DNA from: Pirellulaceae bacterium
GTDB lineage: Bacteria; Planctomycetota; Planctomycetia; Pirellulales; Pirellulaceae
DNA length: 46,288 bases
Assembly (NCBI GenBank): GCA_023382975.1
Contig: JAHDXO010000072.1
Coordinates: 1-46,288, forward strand
Direction of reading: 5' to 3'
A program made the translations under genes and the position numbers. Below the pieces are notes generated by a model that saw only the letters and a list, made by a program, of their open reading frames with translations, searched no databases and was not told the DNA's origin. Shown here piece after piece: positions 15,591 through 24,028 of this stretch (position 1 is the first letter of the stretch; every line of letters starts with the position of its first letter).

Positions 15591-18362
15591 TCAGTCGCCC
15601 ACTGCGATCTCGTTGGGCCAAGGCTGCTGCTCGGCTTGGCCATACACGCTCAACTCCGACAGGCCGATGCCGCGTTTCTCCAGCGGAGTGCAGACGAACC
15701 GGACGTAGCGGCCGACCAGCGCATGGTCGAAAACGCATGGGTACGAGTAGGCCAGGCGGCCGCCGGCGGGCAGGTCGTCGTACTTCGGATTGTCGTCGTG
15801 TTCCCACGGCTCGAAGTCGCCGGGCGGATGAAATACGTCGTCATGCCGGATCTGCCCAGCGGCGTGCCAGATCTCCCCGTCCTGGGATACGCCCACTTCG
15901 ACGACCGCCGGATGGCAATAACGGGCGTTGGGCTGATGCGAAGTGACTCGCACTCCGGCGATCGACTGCCGCTGCCCGAGATCTACCGTGAACGTCACGG
16001 GTGCGTCTGGTCCCCAGAAAGCTGTCGCGGTCTGCAAGGCCTCGGTCGTGACCGAATCGGTCGGCGCGATGACGATGCCATTGGTCAATTCGCGGCCGTC
16101 GCGGTCCGGATTGCCCGATTGCTCGTCGGACGGACGGCTGGTTTCGTAAGTTCGGCCCACGGACAACGGTCTACCCCAACGATAAACGACAGGCGACCGT
16201 TCCCAGCCCGGCCCGACGTCGACGCCATCGCTGTATCCGTACCGCTGGGCCGGGCCATCGGGAGCGTCGCCCTGCAAGTTCATCCGCACCCAGTGCATGG
16301 TTGGATCGCGGCGGCCGGCGACATGGATGGAGTAGCGGTGGGGCAGCGAGGAGACAAGTTCGGTGTGGCTGCGCGTCACGTCGCCCTCCTCGCGGTGCTC
16401 GGTCCAATGATAGGTTACTTCCAACGGCAGGAACGCCGCCTTGCGCGGTTGGTGACTCAGTCGAATGAGCAGATCCTGAATCCCGGGCATGTTGTAGGTC
16501 GCCGCACCGCTGGAGCAGAAGAACACTCCGCGGAAAAAGATCTGACGCGGCTTGTCTGCCTCGGCCATGTTGTCGGTGGCGATACGGTGGATGACTTGCT
16601 GGTCGAAAGGAAAATCCCCATCTTGATTGCGATGAAATTCCTGAAAGTCCTCGCCGTCCCACGAATGCTGCAGAGACACGTAGCTGCGAGACGAACGGTT
16701 GGTGCTGATGACGCCGTAATCGACGGATGCAATGCTGGACGGCACCGTCAAGCGCCAAGTGACCGAGCATTCACGACCGTCGGTGCCGGCGCCCAAAGTT
16801 GCCTTGTACATGCCGTCGGACTGCTCGTCGCTGTGGACCGACTCCTCGGCCAAGATCGTGTCGCGGTATGCACCGCCGTGCAGCGCCGGCCACAATTCAG
16901 TCGTTTCCAACTGCTCGTCCGCGCGCAGCACAATCTGGTTCGTGCCGAGCGTCAACTTGGGCAAGGTGCGACGATTCAACTGAGTGATGGTGGTCACCTG
17001 AATCGAGTCCAGCCCGGTTGCTTGACGATGGCGTTCGGCTCGCATCCGTACTCGGATCAGACACTGCGTCACGCCCGCCACCGGATCGCGGAGATCCGAG
17101 ACCCATGCCTGGCGTCCGGTCGTCTCTGACTGCCAGACCGATTGCCAGCGGATTCCCGCATCGCGCGAGACGCTCATTTCCAGCCGGTCGTTCTCCTCGC
17201 CGCGCCGTCCCGTCGCTTCGATCCTCATGCCGGTAATCACGTTGGCCGCATAGATCTTGAACACCACCCAAGCATCGGTTGCGGTCTGGGCCGGATGGAC
17301 GTTGGCACCGTCCTGCTCGGCGGGTCGGAGTGCAATCGCGGATTCATCGTAGAACATGTCGCGGCAATCATCGGCGGTCAAGTCAGGGCGGAAGATCCAA
17401 TGGCCATTGCCGCGCAGATTGTTCAGTCCATGCTGATCGTCCGGATCCGAGCCATTGGCCATCGGGCGAAAGCAAACCAGTCGAGACTCGGCGGGTTCCA
17501 TATCGCCGCGCGGCTTGTCCAGCGGATGCCAGTATCGCGTGTACGATTCGCTGGGTCGCAGATTCTGCGTGTAGCGGTGTCCCCACCGTGCCATCTGGCA
17601 ATATCGGTCCACGGAGAATCCGTCGGTGTACGACGACGCGCCGTTGATGAGCGTGCGGCGGTAACCGACCGGTTGGTCGGATGCGCAACGCCAGCCGGTC
17701 GGCCCGGAATGTGTCGCGCATTGCGGGGCGTAGTGGTACAGGTAGAAATGCCCCGGCTCGCTGCGTCCCTCGGACAGATCGCAGGCGTGCGGTTCTTTGA
17801 TCTCCTGGCAACTGGCGACCTGCCCGTCGTGGTTCAAGCAGAAGAAACTCATCGACGAATCGAACAGATGCCAGTTCAGCCCGTCGTCCCAGGAAGCTTC
17901 GCTTACCGTATGATCGCCCAACTGGATGTACCGGCCCCGGTAGCCCAACTGCAGGAAACTGCACAGGTTCAGCGACGAGATAATCCCGCAATTCATCGCG
18001 CCGTACGAATTGTAATGCAGAATCGGATCCAAGATGTGCCGCCCGTCCTCGACGGCGCAACTGGTCTGCCGCCGGCTTCGACGCCCCCAGCGCCACACGG
18101 CGATGCATTTCTCCTGCGGCGTTGTCCAAGCGTCCGTGCTGGACTGGACGAACGAGGCCATATCGGTGTAGTCGGGCACATTGTCGGTGACCAATCGCAG
18201 CCGGTAGTCCGCAGCGTCCGCATCGCGATCCAGCCCGAACATCAACAACCCCAGCGCCACTAGCGTCAATTGTATCCATGGCGTCGGGCAAACTCGGGTG
18301 TGCCGTTTCTCGGGGAGAAGCAACAACCGTCGCGCCATTGACGAGTCTTTCTCGGCAGACAT
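15591..18362 (-). CDS. Large secreted protein: transglutaminase-like region plus discoidin-like C-terminus, 923 aa
   Basis: Residues 29-44 form a hydrophobic signal segment, with likely cleavage near ADA/AD (about 51). Residues 120-170 show the order NCGII (C125), LGDHTVSE (H151) and WHLFDSS (D168), the Cys-His-Asp layout of transglutaminase-like/papain-like proteins, so a peptidase or amide-transfer activity is possible. The middle is beta-rich with a PKLTLGTNQIVLRA-type repeat. The end (about 770-915) looks like an F5/8 type C (discoidin) carbohydrate-binding domain: VTFTVDLGQRQSIAGVRV, VGVSQDGEIW and GRYVRFVCTPLEKRGIGLSELSVYG. Start: ATG 18362 with AAAGGGA upstream. I do not recognise a described family for the whole protein. 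Confidence 0.75.
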   Translation of the reverse strand: MSAEKDSSMARRLLLLPEKRHTRVCPTPWIQLTLVALGLLMFGLDRDADAADYRLRLVTDNVPDYTDMASFVQSSTDAWTTPQEKCIAVWRWGRRSRRQTSCAVEDGRHILDPILHYNSYGAMNCGIISSLNLCSFLQLGYRGRYIQLGDHTVSEASWDDGLNWHLFDSSMSFFCLNHDGQVASCQEIKEPHACDLSEGRSEPGHFYLYHYAPQCATHSGPTGWRCASDQPVGYRRTLINGASSYTDGFSVDRYCQMARWGHRYTQNLRPSESYTRYWHPLDKPRGDMEPAESRLVCFRPMANGSDPDDQHGLNNLRGNGHWIFRPDLTADDCRDMFYDESAIALRPAEQDGANVHPAQTATDAWVVFKIYAANVITGMRIEATGRRGEENDRLEMSVSRDAGIRWQSVWQSETTGRQAWVSDLRDPVAGVTQCLIRVRMRAERHRQATGLDSIQVTTITQLNRRTLPKLTLGTNQIVLRADEQLETTELWPALHGGAYRDTILAEESVHSDEQSDGMYKATLGAGTDGRECSVTWRLTVPSSIASVDYGVISTNRSSRSYVSLQHSWDGEDFQEFHRNQDGDFPFDQQVIHRIATDNMAEADKPRQIFFRGVFFCSSGAATYNMPGIQDLLIRLSHQPRKAAFLPLEVTYHWTEHREEGDVTRSHTELVSSLPHRYSIHVAGRRDPTMHWVRMNLQGDAPDGPAQRYGYSDGVDVGPGWERSPVVYRWGRPLSVGRTYETSRPSDEQSGNPDRDGRELTNGIVIAPTDSVTTEALQTATAFWGPDAPVTFTVDLGQRQSIAGVRVTSHQPNARYCHPAVVEVGVSQDGEIWHAAGQIRHDDVFHPPGDFEPWEHDDNPKYDDLPAGGRLAYSYPCVFDHALVGRYVRFVCTPLEKRGIGLSELSVYGQAEQQPWPNEIAVGD

Positions 18363-18470
18363 CGGCTTTCCCTTTCGGTTGCGATGAGCAGCCACGCAGT
18401 CCGAGCTTCAAGGCGTCGGCCTCGAAGTCACCGATCTGCGCAGTGCTGGGTCAGGGGCTACGAAGCTCGC

Positions 18471-19343
18471 TCAGGCGGTTAGCGGTATCGCGGATTGCAG
18501 AAAACTGTGATAGCACGCGGTCGCCATCGCAATGTCATCGGCCCGCGGCAGCACCACCGCCCGCAGTCGCGCGCGGCGAATCACGCCCTTTTCCAGATGG
18601 TCGTCGAACAGGTGGAATCGCGAGGCGAACGTCGGCGGCTCCGCTTCGTCGCCGGTGACTTCGACTGCCGAGAAGTCCGCGGGGTGGATCAGTTCCAAGT
18701 AGCTGAACGAAACCTGCGGCGGACGAGCCAGGAGCGCGCCGGGCGGGTCGAGTGACGCGAACGTTGGCCTCGCGATGCTCCGGGACGGTGAAGAAACGTG
18801 GCCAGGCAACTCGCGTCCCTCGGCACTCGCCGTGTCTTCATCACCGCGGCCCGGTGCCCGTCCCGTTTCTTCACGGCCGCTGCCAATGTCGACCGAGCAG
18901 GCGTGCTGAGACGTCCCCGGGGCAATCTTCAGCAACTCGACGGCCGCGAAGTGGCTGCCGACATACAATCGCGGATCGCTGTCGAGAAGATCGGTCTGGA
19001 CGGACACAATCAACTCGATTCCGCCGATCGCGTTTTCCTCGGCGACCAGCTCTCGCCAATAGACCTGCCAACAGATCTCGTGCGAGTTGCTCATGCGGTA
19101 GGTCGCGACCAAATCCGCACCGCGCACGTAGGCACTTTCGCACACGGGGCGACCGATCGAATCTTGATATGGCGACTGGATCTGCAGGAGCTTCGCACCG
19201 AAACGTTGGAAAACCGGGGCTTGCTCCGGGCAGGGGCCGCCGATCGCCAAATCACCCAGCCCGGCGTCGGGAGATTCCACGTCGAGTTCCAGCGTCCACG
19301 ATGGATTCAACAATAGGGCCTGCTTGTTTTCGAAACGCCACAT
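18471..19343 (-). CDS. Hypothetical protein, 290 aa
   Basis: The start at ATG 19343 (MWRFENKQALLLNP) follows GAGGT about 9 bp upstream. The product is soluble, with no signal peptide and a Pro/Gly/Arg/Ser-rich unstructured insert around residues 165-200 between two globular parts. Phrases such as ADLVATYRMSNSHEICWQVYWRE and RFHLFDDHLEKGVIRRARLRA look like a beta-sandwich enzyme or binding domain, but no family is recognised. It ends about 110 bp before the start of the secreted 923-residue protein on the same strand, so the two may be an operon. An intrinsic terminator lies directly before its start codon. Confidence 0.65.
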   Translation of the reverse strand: MWRFENKQALLLNPSWTLELDVESPDAGLGDLAIGGPCPEQAPVFQRFGAKLLQIQSPYQDSIGRPVCESAYVRGADLVATYRMSNSHEICWQVYWRELVAEENAIGGIELIVSVQTDLLDSDPRLYVGSHFAAVELLKIAPGTSQHACSVDIGSGREETGRAPGRGDEDTASAEGRELPGHVSSPSRSIARPTFASLDPPGALLARPPQVSFSYLELIHPADFSAVEVTGDEAEPPTFASRFHLFDDHLEKGVIRRARLRAVVLPRADDIAMATACYHSFLQSAIPLTA

Positions 19344-19363
19344 TTCTTGATACCTCGACCAAT

Positions 19364-19404
19364 AAAAAAACCCCGCCGAACGCATGGGCTGCGAGTCGGC
19401 GGGG
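19364..19404 (-). terminator. Intrinsic terminator/attenuator directly upstream of a start codon
   Basis: On the minus strand a perfect 9-bp stem CCCCGCCGA/TCGGCGGGG with a 16-nt loop (19371-19404) is followed by seven T (19370-19364). Twenty bases later comes the ATG of the 290-residue gene, read in the same direction. No minus-strand gene lies upstream that it could serve, so it may be an attenuator or the end of a short leader RNA started in the AT-rich stretch about 19430-19520. Confidence 0.75.
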
Positions 19405-19726
19405 CCGGAACAGAGAAGAGGCAAGGTTGATGATAGCACGAAAAGCGATGCTGTCTACAGTTGCGAAGAAAAAAAACAAGATAATTCGCGCAACGCAATG
19501 CCACCTGAAACTAAAATCGCAGCCAACCCGAACGAACTATGGAGAGCAACGATGCGTAGAAATCGCATACCCAATCGGATGTTTCGCGGTATGATACCGG
19601 AAGTTGTGATCTGTAAGTTACCAGGCTGTCCTCGCCGTTCCCTGAGGTGATTTGGAATGGATTGGGCACCGTCGTCGGGACGGAGTCGTGGAGCGCGACT
19701 TCGCGTGTCATCTGAGGGATTACAAG
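19405..19726. promoter_or_regulatory. AT-rich divergent intergenic region
   Basis: These 322 bp separate the minus-strand gene from the plus-strand phosphatase gene. The part 19430-19520 (GAAGAAAAAAAACAAGATAATTCG and flanks) is markedly AT-rich and is the likely promoter area for both directions. I cannot fix a single promoter. No gene is supported. Confidence 0.4.
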
Positions 19727-20536
19727 GTGCTGGCGGACTATCTGGAAATTGCCGAAGAAGCTGCCCGAGCGGGTGGCAGTGTACTCAACGCGATGCAGGG
19801 TCGCATCCGCGTGCGGTCCAAGGGCCGAAACGATCTGGTCACCGAAGCGGATGTCGCTTCCCAGCAGACGATTCGCAACATTCTGCTGACCCGTTTTCCG
19901 GAGCACGAGTTTCTCGGAGAAGAGTGCGAAGACGCCGCGGATCGACTGAATTGGACGAATCCGAGCTCAGGCCAGGACGCTCCGCTGCGGTGGATTGTTG
20001 ATCCGTTGGACGGAACCACCAATTATGTCCACAACCTTCCCAACTATGCGGTCTCCGTGGCATTGGTGCAGGCTGGCGAAGTACTGGTGGGAGTGGTGTA
20101 CGATCCTGTTTCCGGCGAGTGCTACCGTGCCGCACGGGGCCAAGGAGCGGATCTGAACGGGCAACGACTGGAAACCAGTGACTGCCGACAAGCGAGCGAA
20201 GCGCTGATCGCAATCAGTTTTGCGCCGGACGTTGAGCGGGGATCGATGGACATCGAACGATTTCTGGCGATTCTGCATACCTGCCAGTCGATACGGCGGC
20301 TTGGATCGGCCGCCTTGAATCTTTGTTACGTGGCGGCGGGCCGCCTGGATGGATACTTGACCAGTTGCGTGAAGGCTTGGGACGTCGCCGCAGGGATGTT
20401 GATCGTGCGCGAGGCCGGCGGCCGGATCACCGGAATCGGGGGCGAGCCTTTGGACTTGCGATTTCCCCACTTGACGTGCGCTGCCACGGACGAACTGCAC
20501 GCCGAGCTTCTGGCAATTCTGTCACAGGTGGAATAA
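19727..20536 (+). CDS. Inositol monophosphatase family protein, 269 aa
   Basis: A Mg-dependent, lithium-sensitive-type sugar phosphatase of the IMPase/SuhB/CysQ family. The metal and catalytic sites are G64-E65-E66, D92-P-L-D95-G-T-T (WIVDPLDGTTNY) and the late KAWDVAAGMLIVREAGG. LVTEADVASQ (E40, D42) fits the first loop. Start: I chose GTG 19727 because GAGGGA lies 7 bp upstream and the resulting length matches the family; a TTG at 19652 or GTG at 19688 would add an atypical extension. The substrate is likely an inositol or related monophosphate; the SuhB regulatory role cannot be judged. It is followed at 150 bp by the giant envelope genes. Confidence 0.9.
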   Translation: MLADYLEIAEEAARAGGSVLNAMQGRIRVRSKGRNDLVTEADVASQQTIRNILLTRFPEHEFLGEECEDAADRLNWTNPSSGQDAPLRWIVDPLDGTTNYVHNLPNYAVSVALVQAGEVLVGVVYDPVSGECYRAARGQGADLNGQRLETSDCRQASEALIAISFAPDVERGSMDIERFLAILHTCQSIRRLGSAALNLCYVAAGRLDGYLTSCVKAWDVAAGMLIVREAGGRITGIGGEPLDLRFPHLTCAATDELHAELLAILSQVE

Positions 20537-20582
20537 CCTCGATCGTCCGCATCGTAAGATTTCGGAGTACAGGTGAATTGGA

Positions 20583-20611
20583 TTGGAGAAAGGTGGCGGG
20601 TCGGCTAGACT
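20583..20611 (+). promoter_or_regulatory. Candidate promoter for the giant envelope-protein operon
   Basis: TTGGAG (20583-20588), a 17-bp spacer, then TAGACT (20606-20611) gives a fair sigma-70-like promoter. It lies 75 bp before the GTG start at 20687 and just after the phosphatase gene, so the 10.5-kb unit may have its own promoter. Confidence 0.45.
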
Positions 20612-20686
20612 GAAGGAGTTGATCTGTCCGCGGCTTGCTCGTCGTTCCGGACCCGACCGAGTTCAGCAGCCTTTTCGAGGCAAATC

Positions 20687-23600
20687 GTGCCGTTTTCCGT
20701 TCGTGCCATCGCTGTCCTTGCCTTCACAGCGTTTCTGTTCGCTGCAGGTGGCGTCTGCGCTCAAACGAAACCACCTTTGCAGGGACCGGGGACTCCTCCA
20801 ATGGACTCGCCGAATGATGGCGAGCCCAGGGTTCGCGAGGTGGGACCGGCCACGTACTACATCAAAGACGAGAACGGTCAACTGATCCCCGTGCTCAATC
20901 TGACCCTTCCCGAACTTCACCGAATGATGCAGCGGGATGCAAAGCAGACGGATGCCACTCCGGCAGTGCCGTCGTTCACGCTTCAGTCCCTGCAAATCCG
21001 CGGGAAGACCGTAGAGACGAGGGTCCATCTGACGGTCGAGGCGACCATCCGGTTGTTGACCGAGGATTGGGTGCGAGTTCCGTTGCGGCTGGACAATGCC
21101 GTGTGGCGGGAACCGCCTCGTCACGAGGGCGACACGGAGGTGGCAATTTTGTCCGAGGGGCCGAACGCCGGATACGTTTGCTGGCTCCGCGGCTCGGAGG
21201 GGAAGTTCTGTACCGTCACGCTGGAACTGATGGCTGCGGTCGAACAAGTGGGCAACGAGTCTCGATTAAATCTGCAGTTGCCGCGTGCGACGTCCTCGAC
21301 GTTGGATTTGGAGGTGCCGATCAGTGGGGCCACCGCGATGGTTTCCAACGGTTTGCTGGAGGTGGTCGAGTCCGGTGCCGGTTCCAAGTTGGTCGTTTCC
21401 GGGATCGGCGGGGATTTCCGTTTGGCGTGGCGGAAAGGCGACCCGCGACAGACGAACCCGCGGCCCTTGCTGGAGGCCGGCATCGAGCAAGTCGTCAAAG
21501 TGGACGGCGTTCGCCAGGTCACTGCTGACTTGCGACTGCGGGTCACCAGCCTGCGGGGCGAGTTCGATGCGTTCACGGTGCGTCTGCCGGTCGGTGCCCG
21601 GCTGTTTCCCCGGCAGTTCAACCAGAGCGGTCTGCGGCTGACGGAATTGCCCGACGCGGAGACGGGTGCGAAGTTGGTCCAGATCAAGCTGGATCGGGCC
21701 ACGACGGCAACGGTCGACGTCCAGTTGCTGATCGAGTACGTGGCGGCTGCGAACGGGAAGGTGATCGAGTACGACTTGGGCGGTTTCGAGGTGGAGGATG
21801 CTTTTCGGCAATCCGGAACGATCGACTTCGTCGTCAAGAGCGATCTCACGCTGACCTGGAAGCCCATCGCCGGGGTGCAGCGCACGTTCGTTCCGGAATC
21901 GCTCCGGCAGAAGCTCTCCGCCCGATTCGAGATGACGCGCCGGTCGTACAGCCTGTTGATGCAAGTATCATCCAAGGACACGCAGGTCAGCGTCGAGCCT
22001 GTCTATCAGGTGTATGTCGACCGCCGTCACGTCCGGCTGGACGCAACGTTCAAGTACCGAATTCGCGGCGCCAGCCTGTACGGTCTGAATATCCAAGTGC
22101 CGGGTTGGCAGGTGACCCGAATCACGCCGGAGACGCTGGTCGACCTCGAGTCGCTTGATCTGGGCAAGACCGATCCGCTGTTTATCCCGTTGACCGCCGC
22201 GGCGATGACCGAGAGCGGCGAACTGGTGCTGCAGTTGTCTGCGCAGCAGCCGATTCCCGAGGGTGCCGGGCAGATTTCCCTCACCTTGCCCCGTCCCGAG
22301 GCCAAGAGCCTGGCGCCGGCGTCCATTTCGGTCATGTCGGCGGACAATCTGGAACTGACGGTCTCCGAGGAAGGCTCGAAGGGCCTGGAACGAGATCCGT
22401 TCCCGCCCCCCTTGAACCTCCAGCAGGAAGAGCGGCGGCCGTTGTTCTACCGCGAGCGCAGCGAGGCCCCCGCGAGCATGCTGGTGGCCCAGATTGAAGT
22501 GCGTCCGCGGTCGGTGTCGGTCAGCGCGGAAGCGGACGTCAAGATCGATGCGCGAACGATCCGGGTCCAGCAGCGGTTCCAGTACCGGGTGGCCTACGAG
22601 GCGCTGCGACGGCTGCAATTCGCCATGCCCCGCGACTTGTTCGATGCGGGCGACGTCCAATTCGTGTACCGGCAGCAGGCGCTGCCCTTGATCGAGTGGC
22701 AGGCGACGGAAACGGGCGAGTCCGAGTCGCCGCCGCAGGACGAATCGTGGGTCCGCGTCGAGGTGGATCCACTCGGCGAGTTGCTCGGCGCTCACGAGAT
22801 CGTGGTTCAGCACGACCGGTCCCTGGCCGAGGTGAATGACCAACAGGGATCTTCCTTGGCGGTTTCCCTGGTCCAGCCGTGGCTAGGGGACGGCACGGTC
22901 GTGACGGGAAATACGGTGCGCGTTCAAGGTGGGCCCGACATCAGCGTTCGTCTGAGTGACGAGCGGTGGGAGCCCGTCGCAGGCGGCGCGGTCGGCACAA
23001 GCGGCGAGTTGAGTGTGGCGGCGGACGGGATGCCTCTGGACATCGCCTTGCAAGTCAGCCGCCGTGATATCCGGCGACAGACCTCGACGGTCGTCTCGCG
23101 GGCCTGGATCGAAACGCGGTTGGACGCGTCGGCGCGGCGCGACCGAGCGGTCTTCCGGATCGACACAAACCTGGACCGCGTTGCCTTTCAATTGCCGGCC
23201 GGTGCGGACCTGCTTCGCGTCGGACTCAATGGACGCGACGTCACGGATCTCGTGCTGCGCGACCAGCGTCAGATCCGCTCGGTCGAGGTGTCTCCTGGCC
23301 AAGAGCACGTGCTGGAACTCTGGTACACGCTTCCCGTGTCGGCTCCCTGGCCCGCCATGTTCGACTTGGACGTGCCGCGAGTGGCCGAGGCGAAATCGAG
23401 CCAGAGGATCTATTGGACGCTGATGATGCCGCCGGACATGCACTTGCTGCTGCCCCCTGCCGGCATGACTCCGGAACTAACCTGGAACTGGCGTGGACTG
23501 TTTTGGGAACGAGTTGCCAGGCTGGAATCCGCCGACCTGGAGCGTTGGGTCGGCGCGGCGCACCAGTCCGGCGAACTTCCCCAGACGGTCAACCAATACC

Positions 23601-24028
23601 TGTTCAGTTCGTTCGGCATGCCCGAACGGATGCCGTTCTCGGTCGCCACTCGCGGCACCGCGGTGATTCTGATGTCCGGCGCGGCGCTGCTGGCCGGTTT
23701 GGCGTTGATCTACCTTCGGAGCCTGCGGCATCCGGCGGTGCTGTTCATCGGCGGGCTGGTTGTCTTCACGCTGATTCTGTGGGTGCCCGACTTGGCGGCT
23801 GCCGTGGCGCAAGCGGCTGCCGTGGGGCTGCTGCTGGGGTTGACCGCGTGCCTGCTGAAGTGGATGGTCGACCGCCGCCTAGCCAGCGGATCGGTGATCC
23901 ACGGCGTCGCCTACTCGAGCCCGGACTCGCAGACGGTTCGCGCTCCGATCGTTCAGTCCGAGAGCAAAGCGGCGCCCCAAACCACCACCCTGCCAGGCTC
24001 GCTGGTGGTTGCGGAGTCCAAGGCATGA
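20687..24028 (+). CDS. Giant envelope protein A (module 1), 1113 aa
   Basis: Start: GTG 20687 with GAGG 6 bp upstream. A signal peptide spans residues 1-26 (…LFAAGGVCAQ). Residues 27-980 are a beta-rich ectodomain with no enzyme motif I recognise. An early segment has IPVLNLTLPELHRMM, then LQSLQIRGKTVETRVHL, then a paired strand …LNLQLP…STLDLEVP that recurs in gene B. FKYRIRGASLYGLNIQVP is another repeat-like unit. Residues about 990-1065 hold three hydrophobic helices (ILMSGAALLAGLALIYL, AVLFIGGLVVFTLILWV, AAAVGLLLGLTACLL), so the chain is anchored in a membrane with its bulk outside. The stop overlaps the start of gene B (ATGA), so the two are made together. The function is unknown. Confidence 0.8.
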   Translation: MPFSVRAIAVLAFTAFLFAAGGVCAQTKPPLQGPGTPPMDSPNDGEPRVREVGPATYYIKDENGQLIPVLNLTLPELHRMMQRDAKQTDATPAVPSFTLQSLQIRGKTVETRVHLTVEATIRLLTEDWVRVPLRLDNAVWREPPRHEGDTEVAILSEGPNAGYVCWLRGSEGKFCTVTLELMAAVEQVGNESRLNLQLPRATSSTLDLEVPISGATAMVSNGLLEVVESGAGSKLVVSGIGGDFRLAWRKGDPRQTNPRPLLEAGIEQVVKVDGVRQVTADLRLRVTSLRGEFDAFTVRLPVGARLFPRQFNQSGLRLTELPDAETGAKLVQIKLDRATTATVDVQLLIEYVAAANGKVIEYDLGGFEVEDAFRQSGTIDFVVKSDLTLTWKPIAGVQRTFVPESLRQKLSARFEMTRRSYSLLMQVSSKDTQVSVEPVYQVYVDRRHVRLDATFKYRIRGASLYGLNIQVPGWQVTRITPETLVDLESLDLGKTDPLFIPLTAAAMTESGELVLQLSAQQPIPEGAGQISLTLPRPEAKSLAPASISVMSADNLELTVSEEGSKGLERDPFPPPLNLQQEERRPLFYRERSEAPASMLVAQIEVRPRSVSVSAEADVKIDARTIRVQQRFQYRVAYEALRRLQFAMPRDLFDAGDVQFVYRQQALPLIEWQATETGESESPPQDESWVRVEVDPLGELLGAHEIVVQHDRSLAEVNDQQGSSLAVSLVQPWLGDGTVVTGNTVRVQGGPDISVRLSDERWEPVAGGAVGTSGELSVAADGMPLDIALQVSRRDIRRQTSTVVSRAWIETRLDASARRDRAVFRIDTNLDRVAFQLPAGADLLRVGLNGRDVTDLVLRDQRQIRSVEVSPGQEHVLELWYTLPVSAPWPAMFDLDVPRVAEAKSSQRIYWTLMMPPDMHLLLPPAGMTPELTWNWRGLFWERVARLESADLERWVGAAHQSGELPQTVNQYLFSSFGMPERMPFSVATRGTAVILMSGAALLAGLALIYLRSLRHPAVLFIGGLVVFTLILWVPDLAAAVAQAAAVGLLLGLTACLLKWMVDRRLASGSVIHGVAYSSPDSQTVRAPIVQSESKAAPQTTTLPGSLVVAESKA

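Noticed and set aside
23413..24024. Upstream extension of giant protein B
   Set aside because: It overlaps gene A in another phase and gives an Arg/Gly-rich sequence; ATG 24025 begins a clear signal peptide and shares ATGA with the stop of gene A.
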